Shown: piece after piece, positions 1 to 8,624 of the stretch | Numbering within the stretch: position 1 is the first letter of the stretch | Layout: each line of letters opens with the position of its first letter | NCBI RefSeq assembly: GCF_017811175.1 | Contig: NZ_JACWIJ010000002.1 | Coordinates: 1,178,001-1,242,000 of the forward strand | Direction of reading: 5' to 3' | DNA: 64,000 bases | Source: Melaminivora jejuensis | Lineage (GTDB): Bacteria; Pseudomonadota; Gammaproteobacteria; Burkholderiales; Burkholderiaceae_C | Translations under genes and position numbers: made by a program | The notes under the pieces: model-generated | Database searches by the model: none | Told to the model about the DNA's origin: nothing | The model's input: only the letters and a program-made list of their open reading frames with translations

Positions 1-731
1 GCAGCAATGGCTTCGTTGCGGTGCGCCCAGCCCGGACTGGACTTCTTCCAATGGCTGGCGTTCTTGCGCGGCGGGATCACCGCCATCGCCTGCCGTTGGG
101 CAATGGCGTCCAGGCAGCCTCGCGTGTCGTAGGCACCATCCGCACAGACGCTTTCGATGGGCTCGTCGGCGGCAATCTGGGCCAGCAACTCGGGCAGCAT
201 CGGTGCGTCTCCGATGGCGTTGCTGGTCACCTCGATGGCGCGTATCTGCAGGCTCGTGGCGTCGATGCCCAGATGGACTTTGCGCCATTCGCGCCGATAC
301 TCGGCACCATGCTTGTTGCGTTTCCACTCACCTTCGCCCAGGAACTGGATGCCGGTGCTGTCCACCAGCAACTGCAGCGGCCACTGGGGTCGCTGGTAGC
401 TGAGTTCGACCTGCAAGGTCTTGTGGCGTCGGCAGACCGTGCTGAAGTCAGGCACTGGCCAGTCCAGCTTGGCCAGCCGCAGCAGGCTTTGCACCATGCC
501 AAGCGCCTGGCGCAAGGGCTGGCCGAACAGGCTCTTGATGCTCAGGCAGAACTGGATTGCTGCGTCCGAGAAGGTCGGGCTGCGTCCGCGCTTGCCACTC
601 GGCGTGCCAAGCCACTGCATGCCCTGATCCAGCCACATCGTCAACGAGCCTCGCGCCTTCAGCGCCGCGTTGTACGTCTTCCAGTTCGTCGTGCGGTACT
701 TGCTCCGCTGCCTTCTCTTCGCTTCTGTCAC
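1..731 (-). CDS. IS5-family transposase (3' end beyond window)
   Basis: This is a DDE transposase whose C-terminal part lies outside the window; 243 codons are visible. A GTG start at 729-731 gives an N-terminus beginning VTEAKRRQRSKYRTTNW, matching the usual opening of IS5/IS903 transposases. The first catalytic Asp lies in the segment LLVDSTGIQ, and the second in VCADGAYDTR, with the expected spacing. The phrase VIPPRKNA that follows is characteristic of the family. The frame is open to the window edge with no internal stop, so the visible part is intact. It is transcribed toward the left edge. The plus strand of the same stretch is also open but has no family resemblance. Confidence 0.88.
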   Translation of the reverse strand, partial: MTEAKRRQRSKYRTTNWKTYNAALKARGSLTMWLDQGMQWLGTPSGKRGRSPTFSDAAIQFCLSIKSLFGQPLRQALGMVQSLLRLAKLDWPVPDFSTVCRRHKTLQVELSYQRPQWPLQLLVDSTGIQFLGEGEWKRNKHGAEYRREWRKVHLGIDATSLQIRAIEVTSNAIGDAPMLPELLAQIAADEPIESVCADGAYDTRGCLDAIAQRQAMAVIPPRKNASHWKKSSPGWAHRNEAIA

Positions 732-778
732 GCCGTCAGTCTACGCGTGGCAGCGAGGCGATTTGTGCAACAAAGCCC
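1..778 (-). mobile_element. IS5-family insertion sequence (IS903-like), partial
   Basis: The element runs off the left edge of the window. Its visible end is a terminal inverted repeat at about 759-778 that reads GGGCTTTGTTGCACAAATCG on the minus strand, the form typical of the IS903 subgroup of IS5. A transposase reading inward starts 28 bases inside this end. The opposite end and any target duplication lie outside the window; IS903-type elements usually duplicate 9 bp, which would be the bases right after 778. Confidence 0.85.
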
Positions 779-921
779 AATCAACCCACAAATTCAACCC
801 ACACTTTCCTGCCCATTTTTTGAGCATGAAACTTGGTAAGTTGTTGTTTTATTGAATAAATGTGATGTAGGGTTTTTCCCATCGCCCGCTCCAGCCCGCC
901 ACCCTCGGCAGGGCCGGCGCT

Positions 922-1854
922 TCAGCCCTCTACCCCCTCCCAATCACGTAAATCTCGCAGCCGCAAGGTACTGACGAAGTGCTGCCGCTGCCCCGTCAGT
1001 GGATCGGTGAACTGCAGTTTGCGCGCCAGCAACTGCAGCGGGTTAGACCAATCCCCAGGCGCCGCATCATTGACCTGCGGGTACAGCGTATCGCCGACCA
1101 GCGGCAGCCCCAGCGCCGCCATCTGCACGCGCAACTGGTGGCGCCGCCCGGTGATGGGCTCCAGCCGATAGCGCGCCAGCCCTGCCGAGCGCTCGATCAC
1201 ATCGATGGCGGTGATGGCATTGGGCACGCCCGGCACCTCGTGCATACGAAAGAAATGGCCGCTTTCCTCCAGCCGGCTTTGCTGCACGCGCGGCAGGGGC
1301 AGGTCGGCGCGCCAGGGCGCGATGGCCTCATAGACCTTGCGTATCGCGCGCTCACGAAACAGGGCCTGGTAGCTGCCGCGCGTGGCGCGCTGGACGGAAA
1401 ACAGTACCAGGCCAGCAGTGCCGGCATCGATGCGATGCACGGGCGACAGCTCCGGCAGGCCCAGACGGCGCTTGAGGCGCACCAGCAGCGTCTCCTGCAG
1501 GTACTGCCCGCCTGGCACCACCGGCAAGAAATGCGGCTTGTCAGCCACCAGCAGGTGCTCGTCGTGATACAGCACGCGCTCATGGAACGGTAGCGCCAAC
1601 TCATGCGCCAGCTCACGGTAGTAGTAGTAGCGCAGGCCGGCAGTGAACACGGTGGCTGCGCCGGCGGCCCGGCCATGCTCATCGACCACCTCACCCGCCG
1701 CCATGCGCCGCAGCCAGTCGGCGCGTGCCACCGCCGGCAGGCGCTGGCACAGGAAGTCCAGCAACAGGCCCGAGCCCGTGGACGGCAGCACGACGCAGCT
1801 TGGACTGACACCATCGCGCATGGGCAGGACGCGTGGGTCGTGGGGGTTGTGCAT
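922..1854 (-). CDS. RluA-family pseudouridine synthase
   Basis: A 310-residue enzyme that isomerises uridine to pseudouridine in rRNA or tRNA. The signature HRIDAGTAGL at residues 140-149 carries the catalytic Asp143; the usual form is HRLDxxTSGL. Further family blocks are LVADKPHFLPV near residue 102 and TGRRHQLRVQMAALGLPLVGD near the C-terminus. An N-terminal S4-like segment (about 30-70) seems present but is degenerate. Which RNA position it modifies cannot be told from sequence. It stands alone between the insertion sequence end and two small unknown genes. Confidence 0.88.
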   Translation of the reverse strand: MHNPHDPRVLPMRDGVSPSCVVLPSTGSGLLLDFLCQRLPAVARADWLRRMAAGEVVDEHGRAAGAATVFTAGLRYYYYRELAHELALPFHERVLYHDEHLLVADKPHFLPVVPGGQYLQETLLVRLKRRLGLPELSPVHRIDAGTAGLVLFSVQRATRGSYQALFRERAIRKVYEAIAPWRADLPLPRVQQSRLEESGHFFRMHEVPGVPNAITAIDVIERSAGLARYRLEPITGRRHQLRVQMAALGLPLVGDTLYPQVNDAAPGDWSNPLQLLARKLQFTDPLTGQRQHFVSTLRLRDLRDWEGVEG

Positions 1855-1902
1855 GGGGGCGCCATTGTAGCGGCGCCAGACTCTCAGCTTGCTATTCCTT
1901 CA

Positions 1903-1934
1903 ATAGCTTGCAACGCTTGACTGGCAAGGGTTTG
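1903..1934 (-). repeat. 32-nt dispersed repeat (family A), copy 1
   Basis: A copy of the repeat whose consensus begins CAAACCCTTGCCAGGCAAG and ends CGCTGGCAGCTAT. This copy lies on the minus strand between the pseudouridine synthase and the next gene. It is moderately diverged, with GCAACGCTTGACTGGCAAGG visible on the plus strand. Confidence 0.75.
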
Positions 1935-1957
1935 AGCCATTTTTTACCCTAATCCGG

Positions 1958-2251
1958 TCATGCAGCAGGCTCGAACACGCCCGGCAGGGGCGGTTGGTGC
2001 TCCGTCCCCTCCAAGGCCACGTCGATGGCGTGCTTGATGTGCGCCAGGGTGTGTAAGTCGCCTTCGGAGCGCTCGACCGCATCCCAGCGCACGGCCTCCA
2101 GGTGCGCTGCCGCATGGTCGGTCACCGCAGTCACGCTGGCCTCGACCGGCTGGGACACGATGCGCCCGTCCTGCTGCGGCACGGGGATGCGGATCAGAAA
2201 GCCGCGATAGCCTTCTTCCAGAATGTGGATGCCTTGGGGGTCTGCAGTCAT
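1958..2251 (-). CDS. Hypothetical protein, 97 aa
   Basis: A 97-residue protein of unknown function. It starts at the ATG at 2249-2251, which overlaps the stop codon of the upstream gene as ATGA, so the two are probably translationally coupled. The protein is acidic and soluble, with no signal peptide or membrane segment. It opens MTADPQGIHILEEGYRGF. The segment HAAAHLEAVRWDAVE near the middle looks helical. I do not recognise a family. The reading frame continues upstream beyond this Met, but the overlapping start and the shift in codon use favour this one. Confidence 0.6.
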   Translation of the reverse strand: MTADPQGIHILEEGYRGFLIRIPVPQQDGRIVSQPVEASVTAVTDHAAAHLEAVRWDAVERSEGDLHTLAHIKHAIDVALEGTEHQPPLPGVFEPAA

Positions 2252-2496
2252 GGGTGCTCCGGTGTGGGATGGGCGGCTTGGCGGGCGGCACCCGAGGCCA
2301 TGCTGGCCAAACCTTTGAGGGCGGCTTCGCGCGAATCGAAACGCGCCTGAGGCAGCGTCACCGGCTCGCCATCGACCTGCACCTGGGCGAAGAAATAGCA
2401 TTTGCCGTCTCCTCCCAGGCACAGCATCCCCGAGTACGCGGCACCGTCGGCCATGCCGAAGATGGTTTCCTGGGTCAGTGCAGTGGCAGTGTGCAT
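2248..2496 (-). CDS. Hypothetical protein, 82 aa
   Basis: A small protein of unknown function, coupled by a 4-base overlap to the 97-residue gene downstream. From the ATG at 2494-2496 it begins MHTATALTQETIFGMADG and contains GDGKCYFFAQVQVDGEPV. An upstream ATG at 2584-2586 would add 30 residues, but that stretch uses AT-rich codons unlike the rest and is more likely leader sequence. There is no signal peptide. The pair 2496-1958 looks like a two-gene unit. Confidence 0.55.
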   Translation of the reverse strand: MHTATALTQETIFGMADGAAYSGMLCLGGDGKCYFFAQVQVDGEPVTLPQARFDSREAALKGLASMASGAARQAAHPTPEHP

Positions 2497-2820
2497 GGAT
2501 GGCAGCCTCGCTGGTGTCGAAAAGGTGGAAGAAAAAAGCTTGGCCCCAAGGTTGACTGCAAATTGTTTCGATTCTGCTTGCAACATATCCCGTCAGCCTG
2601 TAGGCAGAAAGCGCATGTGCCTGCCATGGATGCCTGCCTGCTGGACGCTGCCGGCCAGCAACACCGATCCGCACAGCCCAGGCTGCGCGGCAAGGCGTGG
2701 CGCCGGGCTGTAGGACAAGCGCGGCAAACGCTGGCCCGGGGGCTGTGCAGAGCGGTTGCGGCCCTAGCATGAAAGGCCCGGCGCCAGTCCAGGACTTGCG
2801 CTGCCCCGCTGCCGCACGCC

Positions 2821-4947
2821 ATGACCCCTGCTCCCGCACCCGCCGCTGCCCCCAATCCATCGCCCACCGCCCCGCGCCAGCGCCCGGCACGGCGGGCGCT
2901 ACGCTGGGCGCTGGCGCTGTTGGCAGCGCTTGTCGCCCTGGTGCTGCTGCTGATCGTGCTGGCAGCAAGCTTCGACTGGAACCGTCTCAAGCCCTGGGTG
3001 AACGGCAAGGTCAGCGCCGCCACCGGGCGCGATTTCGCCATCGAGGGCGATCTGACGGGCCGCTGGCACTGGCCGCAGCCGCTGGAGAGCGGCTGGCGCC
3101 ACTGGGTGCCCGGGCTGACGCTGCAGGCGCAGCAGCTGCGCATGGATAACCCGCAGGGCTTTGCCACGGCGCAGGCAGCGGCGCTGGTGCCGCCTGCACC
3201 GCCAGGCATGGGCCGCATCGCCAGCGCCAGCGCCACGCTGCGCCTGCTGCCCCTGCTGTCGCGCACGCTGCTGCTGGACACCCTGGTGCTGACAGCGCCC
3301 GACATCGTGTTCGCACGGCGCCAGGATGGCAGCAACAACTGGACGTTCACCACCACTGAACAGGGCCAGGAGCGGCCCGGGCGCGACAACCCGTGGGATT
3401 TGCAGGTCGGCCAGCTCGTCATCCGGGGCGGCTGGCTGGGCTACGCCGATGACAGCAAAGACCTGGCGCTGCGCGTGCGCGTGGACAACCTGGAGCAGGG
3501 TGCGGCTCAGTCGCAAGATCGCTACGGCGTGCGGCTGGGGCTGCAGGGCCGGTACGGCAAGGCCGCCATCGAAGGCAGCGGCCTGGCCGGGCCAGTGCTG
3601 GCGCTGCGCGAGCGCCAGGTGCGCTTTCCGCTGCAACTGTCGGCGCGCTCAGGCAACGTCCAGGTGCAACTCGAAGGCGTGCTGGACAACCCGGCGGCCC
3701 TGTCGGGCCTGGACTTCCAGGTGCTGCTGGGCGGCGCCAGCATGGCCGACCTGTTCCCGCTGACCGGCCTGGTGCTGCCCAACACGCCGCCCTTCGAGGT
3801 CAAGGGCCGTCTGCTGGGCAGCCTGGCGCCCGATCGTGCGGTCTGGGAGTACCGCGACTTCAACGGCACTGTGGGCGACAGCGACCTGCACGGCACGCTG
3901 CGCTACACCTCCGGCCAGCCGCGCCCCAGGCTGCAGGGCCACGTCACTTCAAAGCAGCTGCGCCTGGCCGACCTCGGGCCGGTACTGGGCGCGCCCAGCG
4001 GCAAGCGCCCTCAGGAAAAAGGCACGCACCAGCGCCCCGGCAAAGTCCTGCCCGATGCACGTTTTGCCACCGGGCGCTGGGACGCCATGGATCTGGACGT
4101 CGCCTTCGACGGCGAGCACATCATCCGCCCCGAGGCACTGCCTTTGGAGCGCCTGAGCGTGCGCGCCGTGCTCGATGACCGGCAATTGCACCTGGCGCCG
4201 CTGCGCTTTGGCCTGGCCCGGGGGCGCATCGACTCGGACGTGCTGATCGACGGGCGCAGCCAGCCGCTCAAGGCCACGCTCAAGGGCTCGGTGGAAGGCC
4301 TGCAGCTGTCGGCGCTGTTTCCGAAGGTGGAGCTGATGAAAAAGAGCTTTGGCCGGCTCGACGGCTCGTTCGAGCTGGCCGGTTCGGGCGATTCGGTGGC
4401 CGCCATGCTGGCCAGCAGCGCCGGACGCACGCGGTTGTTCATCCGCGAGGGCACCTTCAGCAAGGAAATGCTCGACCTGGCGGCGCTGAACCTGGGCAGC
4501 GTCATCGTGGCCAAGCTGTTCGGCGACGACCGCGAGGTCAGGCTGCGCTGCGCGGTAGCGGATTTCCGGGTTCGCCACGGCATGGCGGATGCCAACCGGG
4601 TCAGCCTCAACACCGAGGAAGCCATCGTGGATATGACCGGCCTGATCGACCTGGCCGAGGAGGAGATGAGCCTGCGCATCAAGCCCCGCTCGCTGCAATG
4701 GAAGTTCCTGTCGCTGCGCACGCCGCTGCACGTGCGCGGCACTTTTGCCCATCCGCAGGTCGGCATCGACCCTGGCCCGCTGCTGCTGCGCGCCGGCGCT
4801 GCCGTGGCCGCTGCCGCCGTGGCGCCGGCGGCGCTGGCCCTGGTGCCCATCACCGTGCCCGGCGCCGAGGACGATGCCAACTGCGCCCGGCTGCTGGCGC
4901 CGCTGCGCCAGAAAGCGCCTGAACATCCGGCAAAACCATCAAAATAA
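2821..4947 (+). CDS. AsmA-family membrane-anchored protein
   Basis: A 708-residue protein with a basic N-terminus, one membrane segment at about residues 27-50, and a long periplasmic domain beginning FDWNRLKPWVNGKVSAATGR, the usual AsmA opening. AsmA-like proteins bridge the envelope and are implicated in outer-membrane lipid and protein homeostasis; the substrate here is unknown. The C-terminal part (about residues 440-660) has the AsmA repeat pattern, including LRIKPRSLQWKFLSLRTPLHVRG. It is followed by a dispersed repeat and converges on the HD-GYP gene. The start is the first ATG in an open frame; a strong ribosome site is not obvious. Confidence 0.82.
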   Translation: MTPAPAPAAAPNPSPTAPRQRPARRALRWALALLAALVALVLLLIVLAASFDWNRLKPWVNGKVSAATGRDFAIEGDLTGRWHWPQPLESGWRHWVPGLTLQAQQLRMDNPQGFATAQAAALVPPAPPGMGRIASASATLRLLPLLSRTLLLDTLVLTAPDIVFARRQDGSNNWTFTTTEQGQERPGRDNPWDLQVGQLVIRGGWLGYADDSKDLALRVRVDNLEQGAAQSQDRYGVRLGLQGRYGKAAIEGSGLAGPVLALRERQVRFPLQLSARSGNVQVQLEGVLDNPAALSGLDFQVLLGGASMADLFPLTGLVLPNTPPFEVKGRLLGSLAPDRAVWEYRDFNGTVGDSDLHGTLRYTSGQPRPRLQGHVTSKQLRLADLGPVLGAPSGKRPQEKGTHQRPGKVLPDARFATGRWDAMDLDVAFDGEHIIRPEALPLERLSVRAVLDDRQLHLAPLRFGLARGRIDSDVLIDGRSQPLKATLKGSVEGLQLSALFPKVELMKKSFGRLDGSFELAGSGDSVAAMLASSAGRTRLFIREGTFSKEMLDLAALNLGSVIVAKLFGDDREVRLRCAVADFRVRHGMADANRVSLNTEEAIVDMTGLIDLAEEEMSLRIKPRSLQWKFLSLRTPLHVRGTFAHPQVGIDPGPLLLRAGAAVAAAAVAPAALALVPITVPGAEDDANCARLLAPLRQKAPEHPAKPSK

Positions 4948-4962
4948 GAACAAAATCAGGCT

Positions 4963-4994
4963 CAAACCCTTACCAGACAAGCGCTGACAGCTAT
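4963..4994 (+). repeat. 32-nt dispersed repeat (family A), copy 2
   Basis: Matches the consensus with two or three changes (TACCAGACAAGCGCTGACAG). It lies in the spacer between two convergent genes (4947 and 5033). Confidence 0.85.
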
Positions 4995-5032
4995 ATTAAA
5001 CATAGCAAACCAAGTGCTGCACACCCCCCCCA

Positions 5033-6385
5033 TCACTGCAGGGCGGCCCCAGCCTGCGGGGCCTGCGCTGCCAGGGTTTCGCCCCAGGCCAGCACCGCTT
5101 GGTCGCTGGCATCCGCACTGTCATGCAGCCGGGGCCAGCGACCGTGGACGACATCGACGATGCTGCGCAGCTGCCACAGCGCCTCGCGCCCCAGCCAGGC
5201 CAGCTCGGCCAGGCTTTGCGGGTCGCCCTGCAGATAGTCCAGCGCTTCGGCCTGCTGCTGGGGGTGCGAGCCGGACTCGAACAGCGATTTCTGCAGGCCC
5301 ACCAGGCGCTGCGTGACAAACGTGCTGGGGCGCCCGCTGTCGGGCGCAAAGGCCTCGGGCGGCAGCGTCAGGCACAGCCTGTCCCAGTCGGCAAAAGCCT
5401 GGGACAACTGGCTGATCAGGATGCGCACCTGCTCGGCGCCAACGGGCGGGCCAGCCTGCGCCGTGGCCTGCGCCAGCGCCGGCAACACCCTGGCCACCAG
5501 CGCTGGCGGGAACTTGCGGTGATTCATGCGCAGCATCAGCGACAGGCGCGGCGCCGCGCCCTGGCCGGCGTATTTCTCGAAAAAGCCCGTCGCCACCTCG
5601 GCCAGCAGCAGGATCTGCCCCAGCGGCGAGATCTCCGCCCCGCGCAGGCCACGCGGGTAGCCGCTGCCGTCCAGGTATTCGTGGTGCTCCAGCACTGCCT
5701 GGGCCACGGCAGGCGGATAGCCCTTGTGCTCCTGGATCAGCATGGCGGCGGTGATGGGGTGTACCAGCAGCTCCTTGCGCCTGGCCCCGCTGATGTGAGT
5801 CTGCGGGTCATGCCAGTCGGGCGTCATGTGCAGCACGCCGATGTCGTGCAGCAGCGCCGCTGTCGCCAGGCTCTGGCATTGGCGCTCGTCCAGGCCGCTG
5901 TCCAGGCCCAGCGCCAGGCCCACCAGCATCATGCGGATGCTGTGCTCATACAGGGGGCGGCGCTGCTCGCGCATCACCGTCAGCTTGAAGGCCAGCGGGT
6001 GCGGCAGCTCCAGCGCCCGCACCGGGGCCAACAGCCGATCCAGCTCCAGGCCCGGCAGGGCGCTGGCCAGCAGCTGCATCAGCGCGTCCTGTGCATATTG
6101 CCCGGCAGCGTCCTGCAGCACCGACTCCACGCTGACCATGCCCTCGACCGCCAGCTGCTCGTCGATGGAGCCGCGCAGCTTGTGGCGCACCAGGCGCTCG
6201 TACAGCTGCGCCTCCACCGGCACCCCCTTGTCCAGCAGCTTGACGCCCTGCTCGCTGTACAGCGCGTACTGGGTGACCACGCTGCTGTGCTCGGCCATGT
6301 CGGTGACGGCCTGCAGATAGTGCTCGTTGTTGCCCTCTTCGCCCTGCAGGGCGGCGAGGTCGGCGGAAGACGTGGATTCGGACAT
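5033..6385 (-). CDS. HD-GYP domain cyclic-di-GMP phosphodiesterase
   Basis: A 450-residue cytoplasmic protein with a central HD-GYP domain (about residues 145-290) that normally hydrolyses cyclic di-GMP. The metal and catalytic residues are present: His180-Asp181 in LLHDIG, His209 in VHPITAAMLI, and HHEYLDGSGYPRG from residue 234. The domain is therefore probably active. The N-terminal 140 residues and the C-terminal 160 residues are not recognised. There is no receiver domain or membrane segment, so the input signal is unknown. The ATG at 6383-6385 is chosen because the frame upstream of it lacks domain similarity. Confidence 0.87.
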   Translation of the reverse strand: MSESTSSADLAALQGEEGNNEHYLQAVTDMAEHSSVVTQYALYSEQGVKLLDKGVPVEAQLYERLVRHKLRGSIDEQLAVEGMVSVESVLQDAAGQYAQDALMQLLASALPGLELDRLLAPVRALELPHPLAFKLTVMREQRRPLYEHSIRMMLVGLALGLDSGLDERQCQSLATAALLHDIGVLHMTPDWHDPQTHISGARRKELLVHPITAAMLIQEHKGYPPAVAQAVLEHHEYLDGSGYPRGLRGAEISPLGQILLLAEVATGFFEKYAGQGAAPRLSLMLRMNHRKFPPALVARVLPALAQATAQAGPPVGAEQVRILISQLSQAFADWDRLCLTLPPEAFAPDSGRPSTFVTQRLVGLQKSLFESGSHPQQQAEALDYLQGDPQSLAELAWLGREALWQLRSIVDVVHGRWPRLHDSADASDQAVLAWGETLAAQAPQAGAALQ

Positions 6386-6447
6386 GCGGCAACCCGGCAA
6401 AGCAAATGGCAATGGCGGGGAACTATACGTTTGTCCGCCGCCGCAAG

Positions 6448-6474
6448 AAAAAAGCCGGGCTGGCAGGCCCGGCT
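6448..6474 (-). terminator. Rho-independent terminator after scoAB
   Basis: On the minus strand an 8-bp perfect stem, AGCCGGGC with GCCCGGCT, and a 6-base loop are followed by six T. It sits about 30 bases past the scoB stop codon, where the scoAB transcript should end. Confidence 0.8.
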
Positions 6475-6501
6475 GGCACGGATCAGCGCCGGCGGCGCGC
6501 C

Positions 6502-7139
6502 TCAGCGCAGCAGCGGCACGCCGGTCTTGGCCTGGATCTCGTCGAACTCCACGCCCGGCGCCAGCTCGACCAGCTTCAGCCCCTCGGGGGTCACGTCCAT
6601 CACCCCCAGGTCGGTGATGATGCGGTTCACCACGCCCACGCCCGTGAGCGGCAGCGTGCATTCGGGCAGGATCTTCAGGTCGGTGGTGCCGTCCTTCTTG
6701 CGCGCCACGTGCTCCATCAGCACGATCACGCGCGGCACGCCGGCCACCAGATCCATGGCGCCGCCCATGCCCTTGACCATCTTGCCGGGGATCATCCAGT
6801 TGGCGAGATCCCTTTTTGGCTGACCTGCATGGCGCCCAAGATGGACAGGTTGATCTTGCCGCCGCGGATCATGGCAAACGACTGATCCGAGCCGAAGATG
6901 GCCGAGCCGGCGATCGTCGTCACGGTCTGCTTGCCGGCGTTGATCAGGTCGGCATCCACCTCATCCTCGGTCGGGAAGGGGCCGATGCCCAACATGCCGT
7001 TTTCCGACTGCAGCCACACTTCCTTGTCGCCCGTGTGGTTGGCCACCAGCGTCGGGATGCCGATGCCGAGGTTGACATAGAAGCCGTCCTGCAGCTCCTG
7101 CGCCGCGCGCGCGGCCATCTGATCTTGCGTCCAGGGCAT
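6502..7139 (-). pseudogene. scoB: 3-oxoacid CoA-transferase subunit B, frameshifted
   Basis: Subunit B of succinyl-CoA:3-ketoacid CoA-transferase, which passes CoA between succinate and acetoacetate. The first part (7139-6792) carries the active-site Glu46 in [14 protein letters not shown] and ends with GAMQVSQKG. The second part resumes in another frame as [15 protein letters not shown]. The shift lies at the CCC run 6810-6812, and restoring one C joins them as [13 protein letters not shown], giving the normal 212 residues. The upstream frame stops at a TGA that overlaps an ATG of the second frame (ATGA, 6792-6795). Either the gene is broken, the sequence has lost one base, or two half-proteins are made. 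It lies 11 bases after scoA. Confidence 0.85.
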
Positions 7140-7150
7140 GTCTGCTCTCC

Positions 7151-7852
7151 TTATTTCTTCTCGCTGAGGGTGCGCTTTTCGATGCGCTTTTCGGGATTCG
7201 GGTTGTGTACGATGCGATGTACGTAGATGCCCGGCAGATGCACATCGTCGGGCGCGATCTGGCCGGTCTCGACGATCTCCTCGACCTCGACGATGCAGAC
7301 CTTGCCGGCAGTGGCCGCAGCCGGGTTGAAGTTGCGTGCCGTCAGGCGAAACTGCAGGTTGCCGCTTTTGTCGGCGCGGTGCGCCTTGACCAGCGACACA
7401 TCGGGCACCAGCGAGCGCTCCATGACGTAGGTGTGGCCGTCGAACTCGCGCGTTTCCTTGCCCTCGGCGACCAGGGTGCCCACGCCCGTCCTGGTGAAGA
7501 AGGCCGGGATGCCGGCGCCGCCGGCGCGCAGCTTCTCGGCCAGCGTGCCCTGCGGGGTGAACTCCAGCTCCAGCTCGCCGGCCAGGAATTGGCGCTCGAA
7601 CTCCTTGTTCTCGCCGACGTAGGAGCTAATCATCTTCTTGATCTGGCGCGTCTCCAGCAGCCGGCCCAGGCCGAAGCCATCGACGCCAGCGTTGTTGGAA
7701 ATCACCGTGAGGTCACGCACGCCGCTGTCCTTGAGCGCCTCGATCAGCGCCTCGGGAATGCCGCACAGGCCGAAGCCGCCCACGGCCAGCATCTGGCCAT
7801 CGCGCACGACGCCTGCCAGCGCTTCGGCCGCAGAAGGGTAGAGCTTGTTCAC
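7151..7852 (-). CDS. scoA: 3-oxoacid CoA-transferase subunit A
   Basis: The 233-residue A subunit of succinyl-CoA:3-ketoacid CoA-transferase, used in ketone-body or acetoacetate utilisation. The CoA-transferase motif [10 protein letters not shown] lies at residues 25-34, and [13 protein letters not shown] follows at about 52. It is the first gene of a two-gene operon with scoB. A divergent PAS-LuxR gene starts 85 bases upstream, with a palindrome between them, so that regulator probably controls the operon. Length and motifs are those of an intact protein. Confidence 0.93.
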   Translation of the reverse strand: MNKLYPSAAEALAGVVRDGQMLAVGGFGLCGIPEALIEALKDSGVRDLTVISNNAGVDGFGLGRLLETRQIKKMISSYVGENKEFERQFLAGELELEFTPQGTLAEKLRAGGAGIPAFFTRTGVGTLVAEGKETREFDGHTYVMERSLVPDVSLVKAHRADKSGNLQFRLTARNFNPAAATAGKVCIVEVEEIVETGQIAPDDVHLPGIYVHRIVHNPNPEKRIEKRTLSEKK

Positions 7853-7896
7853 TGACTGTCTCCTGATGAAAGGAATGGGGGATTGAGTCGGCTACG

Positions 7897-7922
7897 ATAC
7901 TACGTAAGTTTTTAAGTAGTAT
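7897..7922. promoter_or_regulatory. Palindromic operator candidate between scoA and LuxR gene
   Basis: Two 11-base arms, ATACTACGTAA and TTAAGTAGTAT, pair at 10 of 11 positions around a 4-base spacer. The site lies midway between divergent start codons (7852 and 7938). A further CTAAGTA half-site follows at about 7926. The symmetry fits a dimeric LuxR-type regulator; binding is inferred, not seen. Confidence 0.55.
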
Positions 7923-7937
7923 TCCCTAAGTATCTCC

Positions 7938-8483
7938 ATGGACATTGCCGACTACCGCCTGGCGTTCGAGATGGCTCCCGTGGGCCTGGTCATCTCGCGC
8001 AACCGCACCATGATCGACTGCAACCAGCAGGTATGCGAGATGTTCGGCGCCTCGCGCGAGTTGCTGATCGGCCAGTCGTTTCGCCTCCTGTATCCGTCCG
8101 CCGACGAGTACGAGCGCCTGGGCCGGCGCATGGAGCCCATCCTGAACGCACGCGGCCACTACGCCGACAGCCGCCTGATGAAGCGCGCCAGCGGCGAGAT
8201 CTTCTGGTGCCACGTCTCGGGCCGGGCGCTCAACCGCGAGCAGCCGCACGCCTCGGGCATCTGGGCCTTTGAAGATCTCAGCGCCGAGCGCCCGGTGCGC
8301 GCCGAGCTCACGGCGCGTGAGCGCGAGGTCGCCGCGCGCCTGCTCGATGGCATGACCAGCAAGGAAATCGGGCGCGCGCTGGAGATCAGCCACCGCACGG
8401 TGGAGATCTACCGCGCCCGCCTGATGCGCAAATACGGCGCCTCCACGGCAGCCGAGTTGGTGCAAAAGCTGCTGGTGGGCTGA
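7938..8483 (+). CDS. PAS-LuxR transcriptional regulator
   Basis: A 181-residue regulator with a PAS sensor domain (about residues 5-115) and a C-terminal LuxR/GerE helix-turn-helix (about 122-181). The HTH reads LTAREREVAARLLDGMTSKE, then a recognition helix with HRTVEIYRARLMRKYG. It has no receiver domain, so a small molecule or redox signal through PAS is likely. It is divergent from scoAB and probably regulates it and itself through the palindrome in the gap. The ligand is not evident. Confidence 0.88.
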   Translation: MDIADYRLAFEMAPVGLVISRNRTMIDCNQQVCEMFGASRELLIGQSFRLLYPSADEYERLGRRMEPILNARGHYADSRLMKRASGEIFWCHVSGRALNREQPHASGIWAFEDLSAERPVRAELTAREREVAARLLDGMTSKEIGRALEISHRTVEIYRARLMRKYGASTAAELVQKLLVG

Positions 8484-8624
8484 AGCCGGCACAGGCCCGG
8501 CTATGGCGGCCTTGGATAAATCCAATGGCCGGGGCGTTGCCCTTTTCATGGGTGATGACAACAATTACAAGAAATAAACAGTGGCACGCCGCCCAACGCT
8601 TCATCACCGCAAAGGAGTTCACCC

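Noticed and set aside
21..839. Plus-strand open frame of 272 codons across the insertion sequence.
   Set aside because: The minus strand encodes an IS5-type transposase with DDE motifs; the plus frame resembles nothing.
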